From NCBI GenBank assembly GCA_021390615.1, contig JAJEJU010000024.1, forward strand, positions 806,001 through 870,000: a DNA stretch of 64,000 nucleotides, given 5' to 3'. The position numbers and the translations under genes are program-made. The notes beneath the pieces were generated by a model. It saw only the letters and a list, made by a program, of their open reading frames with translations, ran no database searches and had not been told where the DNA came from. Every line of letters begins with the position of its first letter. Within the stretch, counting starts at the first letter, position 1. This DNA is from Rhodanobacteraceae bacterium ZG21-1 (GTDB lineage Bacteria > Pseudomonadota > Gammaproteobacteria > Xanthomonadales > Rhodanobacteraceae). Positions 7,778 to 16,078 of the stretch are shown piece after piece.

Positions 7778-8494
7778 GTGAAGGCTTGGCGCGAAGATTG
7801 CCTGAATCGATTGGCTGCCTCGGCCGGCTCGGTGGACATGATCGTGCACGAGCTGGGCGGCATCGTGCGTGAGCTGGGTTTCGAATATTGCTCGTACGTG
7901 CTGCGCATGCCGTTTCCGCTCGGCGAGCCCAGCGTTTCCTGGGCCAGCACCTATCCGGACCCGTGGCTGGATCACTATTTCTCTCACCAGTACCTCGAGA
8001 TCGACCCGTTGTTGCAGCGGGTCGCCCAGGAAGTGACGCCAGTGGTCTGGGCCGACGGCGCCTTCAAGAGCCAGCCGGCCTTCTGGGAGGAGGCGCGCGC
8101 GCACGGCATCCGGCACGGCTGGGCCCTGGCCACCTATGGCCGGCAGGCCACCACCGGCATGCTGTCGCTGGCGCGCTCGCATCAGCTGATCACTCCGGGC
8201 GAGCTGGCCGATACCGAGGCGCGCCTGATCTGGCTCTCGCATGTGGCGCACGGCCTGATCAGCACCTCGGAAATCAAGAAGCTGGTGCGCGAGCCGGAGC
8301 AGGAGCTGAGCCTGCGCGAGCAGGAGGTGCTGCGCTGGACCGCAGCCGGCAAGACGGCAGCGGAGATCGGCACGATCCTGGGCATTTCCGAGCGCACCGT
8401 GACCTTCCACATCACCGGCGCCCTGGTGAAGCTCAACGTAGTCAACAAGACCCAGGCGGTCGCCAAGGCGCTGCTGCTGGGCCTGCTGCACTAG
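7778..8494 (+). CDS. luxR: LuxR-family AHL-responsive transcriptional regulator
   Basis: 238 residues from GTG 7778, chosen because GGGAAGG lies 8 bases upstream and the length then fits the family. The N-terminal autoinducer-binding domain has the conserved pocket residues in PDPWLDHYFSHQYLEIDP (Trp63, Tyr67, Asp76, Pro77) and Trp91. The C-terminal GerE-type helix-turn-helix is at about 177-238 (LSLREQEVLRWTAAGKTAAE...ISERTVTFHI). It binds an AHL, dimerises and binds lux boxes. It is divergent from the rsaM-like gene and luxI, and convergent with lpxH. Its cognate signal is presumably made by the neighbouring LuxI. Confidence 0.95.
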   Translation: MKAWREDCLNRLAASAGSVDMIVHELGGIVRELGFEYCSYVLRMPFPLGEPSVSWASTYPDPWLDHYFSHQYLEIDPLLQRVAQEVTPVVWADGAFKSQPAFWEEARAHGIRHGWALATYGRQATTGMLSLARSHQLITPGELADTEARLIWLSHVAHGLISTSEIKKLVREPEQELSLREQEVLRWTAAGKTAAEIGTILGISERTVTFHITGALVKLNVVNKTQAVAKALLLGLLH

Positions 8495-8532
8495 CCGTTG
8501 CAATCGAACGAAGCCGGTGCCCGCAAGCGGCT

Positions 8533-9261
8533 TCAGCCTGGGGCTAGTCCCTGCAGCTCAACGCCGTCCGGCCTCAGGCGGAGCACCGAGCCCTGCTCGT
8601 ACCAGTCACCCAGCACGATGCGCTCTGCCGGCTGGCTGTCGAGATCGAAGCGGTGGATCGCCGGTCGGTGCGTGTGCCCGTGGATCAGTCGTGTCACGCC
8701 GGTCGCGCGCATGGCGCCGGCCACCGCCTCGGCATTGACGTCCATGATGGTTTCCGCGGTGCTGCCGGTGTAGGCGCGGCTGTCGGCGCGCGCCTGCGCG
8801 GCGAAGGCGCGGCGGGCGTCCAGTGGCATGGCCAGGATCTGCGCCTGCCAGGCCGGGTTGCGCACCTGCTGGCGCACGGCCTGATAGGCGACGTCATCGG
8901 TGCACAGCACGTCGCCGTGCATGAGCAGGGTGGGGCGGCCATACAGCTCGTGCACGGTGCCGTCGGCCAGCAGGTTCATGCCGGCGCGCTGCGCGTAGGC
9001 CTCGCCGAGCAGGAAGTCGCGGTTGCCCACCATGAAGTAGACCGGCACGCCGGCGTCGCGCAGGCCGCGGGTGGCCGCAGCGATGCGCCGCGGCAGCTCG
9101 GCGTCGTCGTCGTCGCCGATCCATGCCTCGACCAGGTCGCCGAGGATGTACAGCGCGTCAGCTCCGCGCGCTTCCTCGCCGGCGAGAAAACGTTCGAACA
9201 GAGTGGTGATCTGCGGCCGGCTGTCGTCCAGATGCAGGTCGGCCATGAACAAGGTGGTCAT
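8533..9261 (-). CDS. lpxH: UDP-2,3-diacylglucosamine diphosphatase
   Basis: 242 residues from ATG 9261. LpxH hydrolyses UDP-2,3-diacylglucosamine to lipid X and UMP, step four of lipid A synthesis, at the inner membrane. The calcineurin-like metal-binding motifs are all present: ADLHLDD near the N-terminus, GDLVEAWIGDD, GNRDF, LMHGD and HGHTH. The length matches E. coli LpxH (240). Its ATG overlaps the TGA of the upstream cyclophilin gene (ATGA), so the two are translationally coupled. Stop TGA 8533-8535 is 38 bases from the convergent luxR stop. Confidence 0.95.
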   Translation of the reverse strand: MTTLFMADLHLDDSRPQITTLFERFLAGEEARGADALYILGDLVEAWIGDDDDAELPRRIAAATRGLRDAGVPVYFMVGNRDFLLGEAYAQRAGMNLLADGTVHELYGRPTLLMHGDVLCTDDVAYQAVRQQVRNPAWQAQILAMPLDARRAFAAQARADSRAYTGSTAETIMDVNAEAVAGAMRATGVTRLIHGHTHRPAIHRFDLDSQPAERIVLGDWYEQGSVLRLRPDGVELQGLAPG

Positions 9262-9977
9262 GGCGCGCTGCTGGCCTTCTTCTTCTTGGCCGGCTTGCCG
9301 GCGGGTTTGACGGGTGCCGACGCTGCCGGGGCCGGCGCGATGCTGCTGCTCACAGCGGGCGGCGGTGCCGGCGCTTCTTCGCCGACCACGTTGGCGCCTT
9401 CGATCACCACCAGCGGATTGGGCACATCGCCGGCGAACGGGCCCTGGCCGCGGGTTGGCAGGGCTGCGATCTTGTCGACCACGTCCATGCCCTTGATCAC
9501 CTTGCCGAACACCGCGTAGCCCCAGGTCAGGCCGCTCTGGCTGCCGACGAAGTCGAGCCGGCGGTTGTCCACCAGGTTGAAGAAGAATTGCGCGGTGCCC
9601 GAATTCGGGTCGGCGCCGCGCGCCACGGCGATGGTGCCGCGCATGTTCGAGAGGCCGTTGTCGGCCTCGCTCGGGATCGCCGCATGGGTGCGCTTGGGCT
9701 GCAGGTCGCGCGTATACAGCCCGCCCTGCACCAGGTAGCCGGGAATCGCCCGGTGCAGCACGGTGCCGCTGTAGAAGCCTTCGCGGGCGTACTGCAGGAA
9801 GTTCGCCACGCTCTTCGGCGCCTTGTCGGGGAACAGCTCCAGCGTGATGTCGCCCTGCGAGGTGTGCAGCACCACTTGCGGGTCGGTCGCCACCGGCGGC
9901 GCGGACGCCGCGGAAGCGGCGTGCATCGTCAGCAGCGGTACGGCAAGGAGCAGGGCGGCGATCGGGAGCTTGGGCAT
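9258..9977 (-). CDS. Periplasmic cyclophilin-type peptidyl-prolyl isomerase
   Basis: 239 residues from ATG 9977. An N-terminal signal peptide (residues 1 to about 23, LPIAALLLAVPLLTMHAASA) predicts export. The central domain has cyclophilin hallmarks: VANFLQYAREGFYSGTVLHRAIPGYLVQGG, NSGTAQFFFNL and GYAVFGKVIKGMDVV. These enzymes isomerise Xaa-Pro bonds during folding. The bacterial cyclophilin Trp is present in the SGLTWGYAVFG segment. The tail of about 40 residues is Pro/Ala/Lys-rich and probably disordered. It is coupled to lpxH by a 4-base overlap. It could be called PpiA by location. Confidence 0.92.
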   Translation of the reverse strand: MPKLPIAALLLAVPLLTMHAASAASAPPVATDPQVVLHTSQGDITLELFPDKAPKSVANFLQYAREGFYSGTVLHRAIPGYLVQGGLYTRDLQPKRTHAAIPSEADNGLSNMRGTIAVARGADPNSGTAQFFFNLVDNRRLDFVGSQSGLTWGYAVFGKVIKGMDVVDKIAALPTRGQGPFAGDVPNPLVVIEGANVVGEEAPAPPPAVSSSIAPAPAASAPVKPAGKPAKKKKASSAP

Positions 9978-10045
9978 GGCGGCACGATACGGCGGGACTG
10001 ACCGCGCATGATACGCGGCCGCGCCGCACCGCGCCGCACCGGCAG

Positions 10046-11602
10046 TCAGAACGTAGTCAGCTCCAGGCCCAGACCCAGCTGGATCATCGGCGACTGCTCC
10101 TGCGCCAAGTCCGCCTCGGTGAGGGGATGCTGCTCCAGCCAGGCCGCCGGCAGGGAGACCCGCAGGCGCCGGCTGGTGGCGCCGATGCGCATGCCCGGCA
10201 GCGGCTCCGCGCGACGTGCGCGGCGGAACAGCACGGCCAGTCGCAGCAGGGCGGTGATATAGCGGGCCAACTGGCGATAGCGTTGCGGCAGGGCAGAAAA
10301 GCTGACCTTGTCCGGCGTGCGCCGATGCGCCTCGACGATGGTGGCGAGCAGTTGCTGCTCCTGTCGCGAGAAGCCGGCGAGGTCGGCATGGCGCAGGATG
10401 TAGGCGCCATGGTGATGATGCTGGCTGTGCGCGATGGCCAGGCCGATCTCGTGCACCCGCGCCGCCCACGACAGCCATTCGCGCGCTTCGGCGTCCAGCT
10501 TCCAGGTCGGCGCCACCTGGTCGAACAAGGCCATCGCGGTCGATTCCACCCGACGCGCCTGGGCGCGGTCCACACCGTAGCGGCTGGCCAGCGCGTCGAT
10601 GCTCGCGGTGCGCGGATCGCTGCCGCCGGCGCGGCCCAGCAGGTCCCACAGCAGGCCTTCGCGCATCGAGCTGGCGCACACGCGCAGCCGCTCGATGCCC
10701 AGCGCGTCGAACGCCGCCTCCAGGATCACCACGCCGCCGGCCAGGATCGGCGCGCGTTCCTCGGCGAGCCCGGGCAGCTTGAGCGCGCTGACGTGGCCCT
10801 GGCTGATCAGCACGTCACGCAGCGAGGCCAGCGCCGACGCGGTGATGCCGTCGTCGGAAAACTTCATGGCCTGCACTACCGCGCCGATCGCCTTGGCCGT
10901 GCCGGAGGAGCCGTAGGCATCCAGCCAGCCTGCCTCGCGGTAGTCCTCGGCGAACTGCTGCAGCAGCACGCCCAACTCGCCGCGGGCGCGCTGCCAGCGC
11001 TTGCGGTTGATCTTGCCGGCCGGGAAGAAGCGCAGGGTCGAGGCGATGCAGCCGGCCTGCACACTCTCGGTGTGCAGCGGCGCCAGGCCGCGGCCGACGA
11101 TGAACTCGGTGCTGCCGCCGCCGATGTCGATGACCAGGCGGTTCTCGCGTGAGGCGGGCAGGTCGTGCGCCGCGCCCAGGAAGATCAGGCGGCCTTCTTC
11201 GCGGCCGGAGACGATTTCCACCGGGTGGCCGAGCGCTGCTTCCGCCGCGCTGAGGAAGGACTGCGGCGAGGCCAGCCGGCGTACGGTATTGGTGGCCACC
11301 GCGCGCACCCGTTGCATCGGCAGCCCGGCGATGCGCTGGCCGAAGCGGGCCAGGCAGTCCAGCGCACGCGCGCGGTGGACCGCATCCAGGGTGCCGTCGG
11401 CGCGCAGGCCGGCGGCCATCCGCACGCTGTCGCGCAGGCGGTCGATCACGCGCGGCTCGCCGTGCTCTACGCGGGCGACCACCATGTGGAAGCTGTTCGA
11501 ACCCATGTCGACGGCAGCGATCAGTTCGCCGTCACGGATCGGAGCCTGCTCGTCCTTGCTCAAGAAGAGGTTTCCGCGTGGGGGATTGATGGATTCTGGC
11601 AT
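10046..11602 (-). CDS. ppx: Exopolyphosphatase / guanosine pentaphosphatase family
   Basis: 518 residues from ATG 11602; an in-frame TTG at 11623 is less likely. Ppx removes terminal phosphate from long-chain polyphosphate, and some members also hydrolyse pppGpp. The actin-like ATPase fold motifs are visible: IAAVDMGSNSFHMVVA (phosphate loop), LVIDIGGGSTEF, and GSSGTAKAIG. The C-terminal half carries an HD-like helical region (WAARVHEIGLAIAHSQHHHHGAYIL). The length is like E. coli Ppx (513), not the shorter Ppx1. It is on the same strand as ppk1, which makes polyphosphate, with two lipid-related genes in between. Confidence 0.94.
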   Translation of the reverse strand: MPESINPPRGNLFLSKDEQAPIRDGELIAAVDMGSNSFHMVVARVEHGEPRVIDRLRDSVRMAAGLRADGTLDAVHRARALDCLARFGQRIAGLPMQRVRAVATNTVRRLASPQSFLSAAEAALGHPVEIVSGREEGRLIFLGAAHDLPASRENRLVIDIGGGSTEFIVGRGLAPLHTESVQAGCIASTLRFFPAGKINRKRWQRARGELGVLLQQFAEDYREAGWLDAYGSSGTAKAIGAVVQAMKFSDDGITASALASLRDVLISQGHVSALKLPGLAEERAPILAGGVVILEAAFDALGIERLRVCASSMREGLLWDLLGRAGGSDPRTASIDALASRYGVDRAQARRVESTAMALFDQVAPTWKLDAEAREWLSWAARVHEIGLAIAHSQHHHHGAYILRHADLAGFSRQEQQLLATIVEAHRRTPDKVSFSALPQRYRQLARYITALLRLAVLFRRARRAEPLPGMRIGATSRRLRVSLPAAWLEQHPLTEADLAQEQSPMIQLGLGLELTTF

Positions 11603-11633
11603 GCCGCACGGGTGCCAGGGCAAGCTGTGCGGA

Positions 11634-12653
11634 TCAGGCGGGCGGCGCTTGCTCGACCCGGCGCCGGATCGCCTCGAGGTCGACGCGGCGCAGGTAGCGC
11701 GGAATATTGCGCCACATCGTGTGGAAGCCGTAGCCGCCGTGCAGCAGTTCGTCCAGCGCTTCGTCGCGCGACCAGCCTTGCGCGATCACTCGATACATCG
11801 CGCAGACCAGGCCGGTGCGGTCGGCGCCGTGCTGGCAATGCAGCAGCACCGGGCCGGCCGCTTCCGCCGCGCGGATGCTGCGCAGCGCGGTGACCACTTC
11901 GTCGTCGCGGATGTGCCAGGTATGCATCGGGATGCGCAGCAGCCGGATACCGCTGTCGCGCAGGGCGCGATCGTCGGCATGGAAGGCGCGCAGGCTGATC
12001 ACGCTGTGCACGCCCAGCGCCTTCAATCGCTCGGCATGGCCTTGCAGCGGCTGTTCGCTGCGGTACAGGGTGGGTGCCACCTGGTGCAGGTTGCCGTCTG
12101 CGTCGATGACCGAGGCCCAGCGGGGATTACGCGGAACCGCCGGCGCCCCGCTGGCCGAGGCGGGGACTGCGGAAGCGGGATAGAGGGACGCCCCGAGCAG
12201 GGATACCAGGCCGATGCAGAACACCCAGTAGTCGCTGGGCATCGGGCCCCACCAGTGCTTGTGCCAGGGAATCCAGGCCGGGCCGAAATGGGCCACCCCG
12301 TAGGCGGGGTTGAACACGAACCAGAGATAGTCCTCGGACAGCCAGAACAGCATCAGGCAGCCCAGCGCGCGGGCTTCCGAGCGCCACGACCAGCGGCCGG
12401 CGAACACCAGCGGGAAATGGAAGAACAGCGCCACGCAGGGGAATACCCAGGCGTGGTAGCCGGTCATCGGGCGGCCGCCCCAGAAGATGTCCAGCAGCCA
12501 GTGGTGCTCGATGCGCCAGGTCGGCAAGGCGCTGGCCCAGCCGGCGGCTCCCTCGATCTGGATTTCCACGTTGGCGAAGAAGTACGCCAGCAGCAAGGTC
12601 CAACACAGCGAGCCCAGGAATACGGCGGGGCGACGCAGATAAGCATCCGACAT
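11634..12653 (-). CDS. Membrane protein fused to a dual-specificity (CX5R) phosphatase
   Basis: 339 residues from ATG 12653. The N-terminal half (about 1-180) is hydrophobic, with about four predicted membrane segments and many Trp/His residues. The C-terminal half is a dual-specificity phosphatase domain with the P-loop HCQHGADRTG: nucleophile Cys273 and Arg279. The general-acid Asp may be among the DDRALRDSG or IRDDE residues. Bacterial enzymes of this type act on phosphoproteins or phospholipids such as phosphatidylglycerol phosphate. It lies 13 bases after a lipid glycosyltransferase gene and 31 bases before ppx, so a lipid phosphate substrate is a reasonable guess, not a demonstrated one. 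Confidence 0.8.
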   Translation of the reverse strand: MSDAYLRRPAVFLGSLCWTLLLAYFFANVEIQIEGAAGWASALPTWRIEHHWLLDIFWGGRPMTGYHAWVFPCVALFFHFPLVFAGRWSWRSEARALGCLMLFWLSEDYLWFVFNPAYGVAHFGPAWIPWHKHWWGPMPSDYWVFCIGLVSLLGASLYPASAVPASASGAPAVPRNPRWASVIDADGNLHQVAPTLYRSEQPLQGHAERLKALGVHSVISLRAFHADDRALRDSGIRLLRIPMHTWHIRDDEVVTALRSIRAAEAAGPVLLHCQHGADRTGLVCAMYRVIAQGWSRDEALDELLHGGYGFHTMWRNIPRYLRRVDLEAIRRRVEQAPPA

Positions 12654-12666
12654 GAGCGATTCCGAT

Positions 12667-13794
12667 TCAGCGCGACAACTGCGACAGCACGATACCCAGC
12701 ACCTCGCGCGCCGCGTGCGGACGCCCCAGCGCACGGGCGCGCTGGGCCATCGACTGCAGCCGCTCCGGTGTCGCCACCAGCTGGCGGATGCGGTAGGCCA
12801 GCGCGATCTCGTCGATCGCCTTCATGGCCGCGCCCTGTTCGAGCAGGAAGTCCGCGTTGCGCTCTTCCTGGCCGGGGATCGGCGCGTTGACGATCATCGG
12901 CCGCCCCATGGCGAGACATTCCGAGGTGGTCAGGCCGCCGGGCTTGGTGATCACCAGGTCGGCGCAGGCCATCAGGCGTTCGACCTTATCGGTGAAGCCC
13001 TGCGGGAACAGCCGCCCGGCATGGCGTTCGGCCAGCGACTGCAGGGTGGCGAGCGCGGCGGCGTTCTTGCCGGCCAGCACGATCAGCTGGAAGTTGCCGG
13101 GTAGTTCGAGCAGGCGTTCGGCGACCTGTTCGAGCTTGCCCACGCCGGCGCCGCCGCCCATCAGCAGGAACGCGGGCCGCTGCGGGTCTACGCCCAGCTC
13201 GGCGGCGCAGGCCTCGCGCTCGGGCGGAGCGGCGAAGGCCGGCATGATCGGGATGCCGGTGGCGTGAATGCTCGCTTCCGGAATGCCGCTAGCCTGCATG
13301 CGGAAGGCGATCTCGTCGTTGGCGGCGAAATAGCCGGTCATGTGCGGGATCACCCACATGCGATGCAGGTCGAAGTCGGTCACCTGCACCCACACCGGCG
13401 TGTCCAGCCGATTGCGGCGGATCTCGTGCATCAGCATCTCGGCCGGCAGGAAGTGTGTGCAGATGATCGCGTCGGGGCCGAATTCCTCGATCGCGCGATG
13501 CAGCGCGCGCGTGTTCAGCCGCTCCATGGCGCGGCGCAGCTTCTGCAGCGGCGAGTTCGGCCTGGCCTCGGAACTGGCCTGATAGAGCCAGCCCCACAGC
13601 TGCGGATGCTTGTTCACCAGCTGGATGTAGAAGTCGGCGTAGATTTTGCGGAAGCTGGCCGGCACGTAGTCCATCACGTCCAGGTGCAGCGCGGTCACGC
13701 CGTCGTGTTCCTCGGCGTAGCGCCGCAGCGCCTCGGCGGCGCGCACGTGGCCGGCGCCGGCGGAAACGCTCAACAGCAGGATTTTCTTGCTCAT
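12667..13794 (-). CDS. MGDG-synthase/UgtP-like diacylglycerol glycosyltransferase
   Basis: 375 residues from ATG 13794 (MSKKILLLSVSAGAGHVRAAEALRRY). The N-terminal MGDG_synth domain (SAGAGH...A.AL) and the C-terminal GT28/MurG-like domain (FLLMGGGAGVGKLEQ, ITKPGGLTTSECLAMGRPMIV, PIPGQEERNADFL) identify the family that moves sugar from UDP-sugar to diacylglycerol at the inner face of the membrane. In several bacteria such enzymes are induced by phosphate limitation and replace phospholipids with glycolipids. The location between ppk1 and the phosphatase gene, in a cluster headed by phoBR, fits that role (inference). Sugar specificity cannot be read from the sequence. Confidence 0.85.
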   Translation of the reverse strand: MSKKILLLSVSAGAGHVRAAEALRRYAEEHDGVTALHLDVMDYVPASFRKIYADFYIQLVNKHPQLWGWLYQASSEARPNSPLQKLRRAMERLNTRALHRAIEEFGPDAIICTHFLPAEMLMHEIRRNRLDTPVWVQVTDFDLHRMWVIPHMTGYFAANDEIAFRMQASGIPEASIHATGIPIMPAFAAPPEREACAAELGVDPQRPAFLLMGGGAGVGKLEQVAERLLELPGNFQLIVLAGKNAAALATLQSLAERHAGRLFPQGFTDKVERLMACADLVITKPGGLTTSECLAMGRPMIVNAPIPGQEERNADFLLEQGAAMKAIDEIALAYRIRQLVATPERLQSMAQRARALGRPHAAREVLGIVLSQLSR

Positions 13795-13858
13795 CGGTGC
13801 ACCGGGTTCATGGCTGGAGGAGCGCCGCGGCGGCGGCGCGCGCATGGTAGGAACGGGC

Positions 13859-15967
13859 TCAGCCCGGCTTGCGGTCGCCGGCGAGCTTGGCGAGCAAGGC
13901 CTGCTGGGCATTGTGCGGGGGCTGCCCGTCGGGCTCGACGCGATGATAGCGGCCGTCGCCGTCGAGCCGCCACGCTTCGGTGTTGTCGGCCAGGTAGTTG
14001 TCCAGCGCCTCGTCGAACACGCGCTGGGCCAGCGCCGGGTCGAGGATGGGGAAGGCCACCTCGATGCGGCGCATCAGGTTGCGCTCCATCCAGTCGGCGC
14101 TGGCGCAGTACAGCTCGGGCTGGCCGTCGTTGGCGAACCAGTACACCCGGCTGTGCTCGAGGAAGCGCCCGACGATCGAACGTACGCGGATCCGCTCGGA
14201 CACGCCGGGCAGGCCGGGGCGCAGGGTGCAGGAGCCGCGCACGATCAGGTCGATCTCCACCCCGGCCCGGGAGGCGCGGTAGAGCGCCCCGATCACGTGA
14301 GCCTCGTTCAAGGCGTTGAGCTTGGCGACAATGCGCGCCGGCCGTCCGGCCAGCGCATGCGCGGTCTCGCGCTCGATCTTCTCGATCACGCTGCGGTACA
14401 GCGTGAACGGCGAATGCAGCAGGCGCTTCAGCTCGATCATCGGGCCCAGCCCGGACAGCTGCTGGAACACCTTGTGCATGTCCTCGCCGATCTCCGCGTC
14501 GGCGGTCATCAGGCCGATGTCGGTATAGGCGCGGCTGTTGGCCTGGTGGTAGTTGCCGGTCGACAGGTGCACGTAGCGGCGCAGCGCCTCGCCCTCGCGG
14601 CGCACGATCAGCAGCATCTTGGCGTGGGTCTTGTAGCCCACCACGCCATAGACCACCTGCACGCCGGCCTCCTGCAGCGCGGTAGCGAGGCGGATGTTGT
14701 CGGCCTCGTCGAAGCGCGCGCGCAGCTCGATCACCACGGTGACGTCCTTGCCGTTGCGCGCCGCCTCCACCAGCAGGCCGACCAGGGGCGTGTCGGCGCC
14801 GGCGCGGTACAGCGTCTGCTTGATCGCCAGCACCTGCGGGTCCTGCGCGGCCTGGCGCAGCAGTTCCACCACCGCGGCGAAGGATTCGTAGGGATGATGC
14901 AGCAGCACGTCGCGCTGGCGCAGCACGTTGAACTTGCATTTTTCCGACTCGAACGGCGCCGGCGGCTGCGGCGTGAAGCGCGGGAACTTCAGCTCGGGCC
15001 GGTCTAGCTGCGGATAGACCGAGCCTGCGCGGATGATGTTGACCGGGCCGTTGCAGCGGTAGACGTCGGTTTCTTCCAGCGCGAAGTTGTCGATCAGCAG
15101 GGAGACGATCGCCTTCGGGCAGTCGTTGCTGATCTCCAGGCGCACCGGCCGCGCGTAGCCGCGGCCCAGCAGCTCCTCGCTGAGCGCGGTGGCGAGGTTC
15201 TCCACGCCGGCTTCCTCGACCATCAGCTCGCTGTTGCGGGTGACCCGGAACTGGTAGGAGCCGACCACCTTGAAGCCGGGGAACATCTGGTCGACGAAGG
15301 CCTGCAGCAGTTCGGCCAGGAACACGTACTGGTCGCCGCCCTCGCACACCTCGTCAGGCAGCCGGATGATCCGCGGCAGCGAGCGCGGCGCCCGCACCAG
15401 GGCCATATGGCCTTCGCGGCCGAAGGCGTCGCGGCCTTTCAGCACCACGGCCAGGTTAAGGGTCTTGTTGAGGATGCGCGGGAACGGATGCGCCGGGTCC
15501 AGCCCCAGCGGCGACAGCACCGGCAGCACCTCGTTCTCGAAATAGCCTTGCAGCCAGCGCCGCTGCAGCTTGCTCCAGCGCTCGCGGGTGAGGAAATCGA
15601 TGCGCTCGGCGCGCAGCGCCGGGCCGAGTTCGTCGTTCCAGGTGGTGTACTGGCCCTCGACCAGGTCGAGCACGCGAGCGCGGATGCGCGCCAGCAGCTC
15701 GCCGGAAGCCAGGCCGTCGGGCCCCGGTGCGGCCGAGCCGCCCTGGTGGTGCTGCTTGAGCGTCGCCACGCGCACCTCGAAGAACTCGTCCAGATTGTTG
15801 GCGACGATGCTCAGGTAGCGCAGGCGCTCGAGCAGGGGCACGCGCGGGTCGCGCGCCTGCGCGAGCACGCGGAACTGGAATTCGAGGGAGGCCAGCTCGC
15901 GGCTGAGGAACAGCTCGGGCTTGGCGGTGTCGTCCGTTGACGGTGCGGCAGGGGATCGGCGTGGCAT
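13859..15967 (-). CDS. ppk1: Polyphosphate kinase 1
   Basis: 702 residues from ATG 15967. PPK1 makes polyphosphate reversibly from ATP. Its four-domain layout is complete: N domain (LFLSRELASLEFQFRVLAQA), head domain, and two phospholipase-D-like catalytic domains. His448 in the motif GYKTHAKMLLI matches the phosphorylated histidine of E. coli PPK (His435); HLSTGNYHQANSRAYTDIG follows from about 467, and RGSCTLRPG near the end belongs to the second catalytic domain. It follows phoR by 111 bases on the same strand and precedes the glycosyltransferase by 64 bases. No convincing Pho box was found just upstream. Confidence 0.97.
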   Translation of the reverse strand: MPRRSPAAPSTDDTAKPELFLSRELASLEFQFRVLAQARDPRVPLLERLRYLSIVANNLDEFFEVRVATLKQHHQGGSAAPGPDGLASGELLARIRARVLDLVEGQYTTWNDELGPALRAERIDFLTRERWSKLQRRWLQGYFENEVLPVLSPLGLDPAHPFPRILNKTLNLAVVLKGRDAFGREGHMALVRAPRSLPRIIRLPDEVCEGGDQYVFLAELLQAFVDQMFPGFKVVGSYQFRVTRNSELMVEEAGVENLATALSEELLGRGYARPVRLEISNDCPKAIVSLLIDNFALEETDVYRCNGPVNIIRAGSVYPQLDRPELKFPRFTPQPPAPFESEKCKFNVLRQRDVLLHHPYESFAAVVELLRQAAQDPQVLAIKQTLYRAGADTPLVGLLVEAARNGKDVTVVIELRARFDEADNIRLATALQEAGVQVVYGVVGYKTHAKMLLIVRREGEALRRYVHLSTGNYHQANSRAYTDIGLMTADAEIGEDMHKVFQQLSGLGPMIELKRLLHSPFTLYRSVIEKIERETAHALAGRPARIVAKLNALNEAHVIGALYRASRAGVEIDLIVRGSCTLRPGLPGVSERIRVRSIVGRFLEHSRVYWFANDGQPELYCASADWMERNLMRRIEVAFPILDPALAQRVFDEALDNYLADNTEAWRLDGDGRYHRVEPDGQPPHNAQQALLAKLAGDRKPG

Positions 15968-16078
15968 ACGCCATTCTCGCCGATGCCCGCGCAATGCACA
16001 TGCGGCGCTGCCGCGTAGTCACGACACGGTAAAGTTGCCGTTCAAGCTGGCCGGGTGCGGCGAAGCCTACCGGAGCGG

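Noticed and set aside
11001..12890. Long plus-strand open frame over ppx and the membrane phosphatase
   Set aside because: It spans two certain minus-strand genes and has no start signal or family motif.
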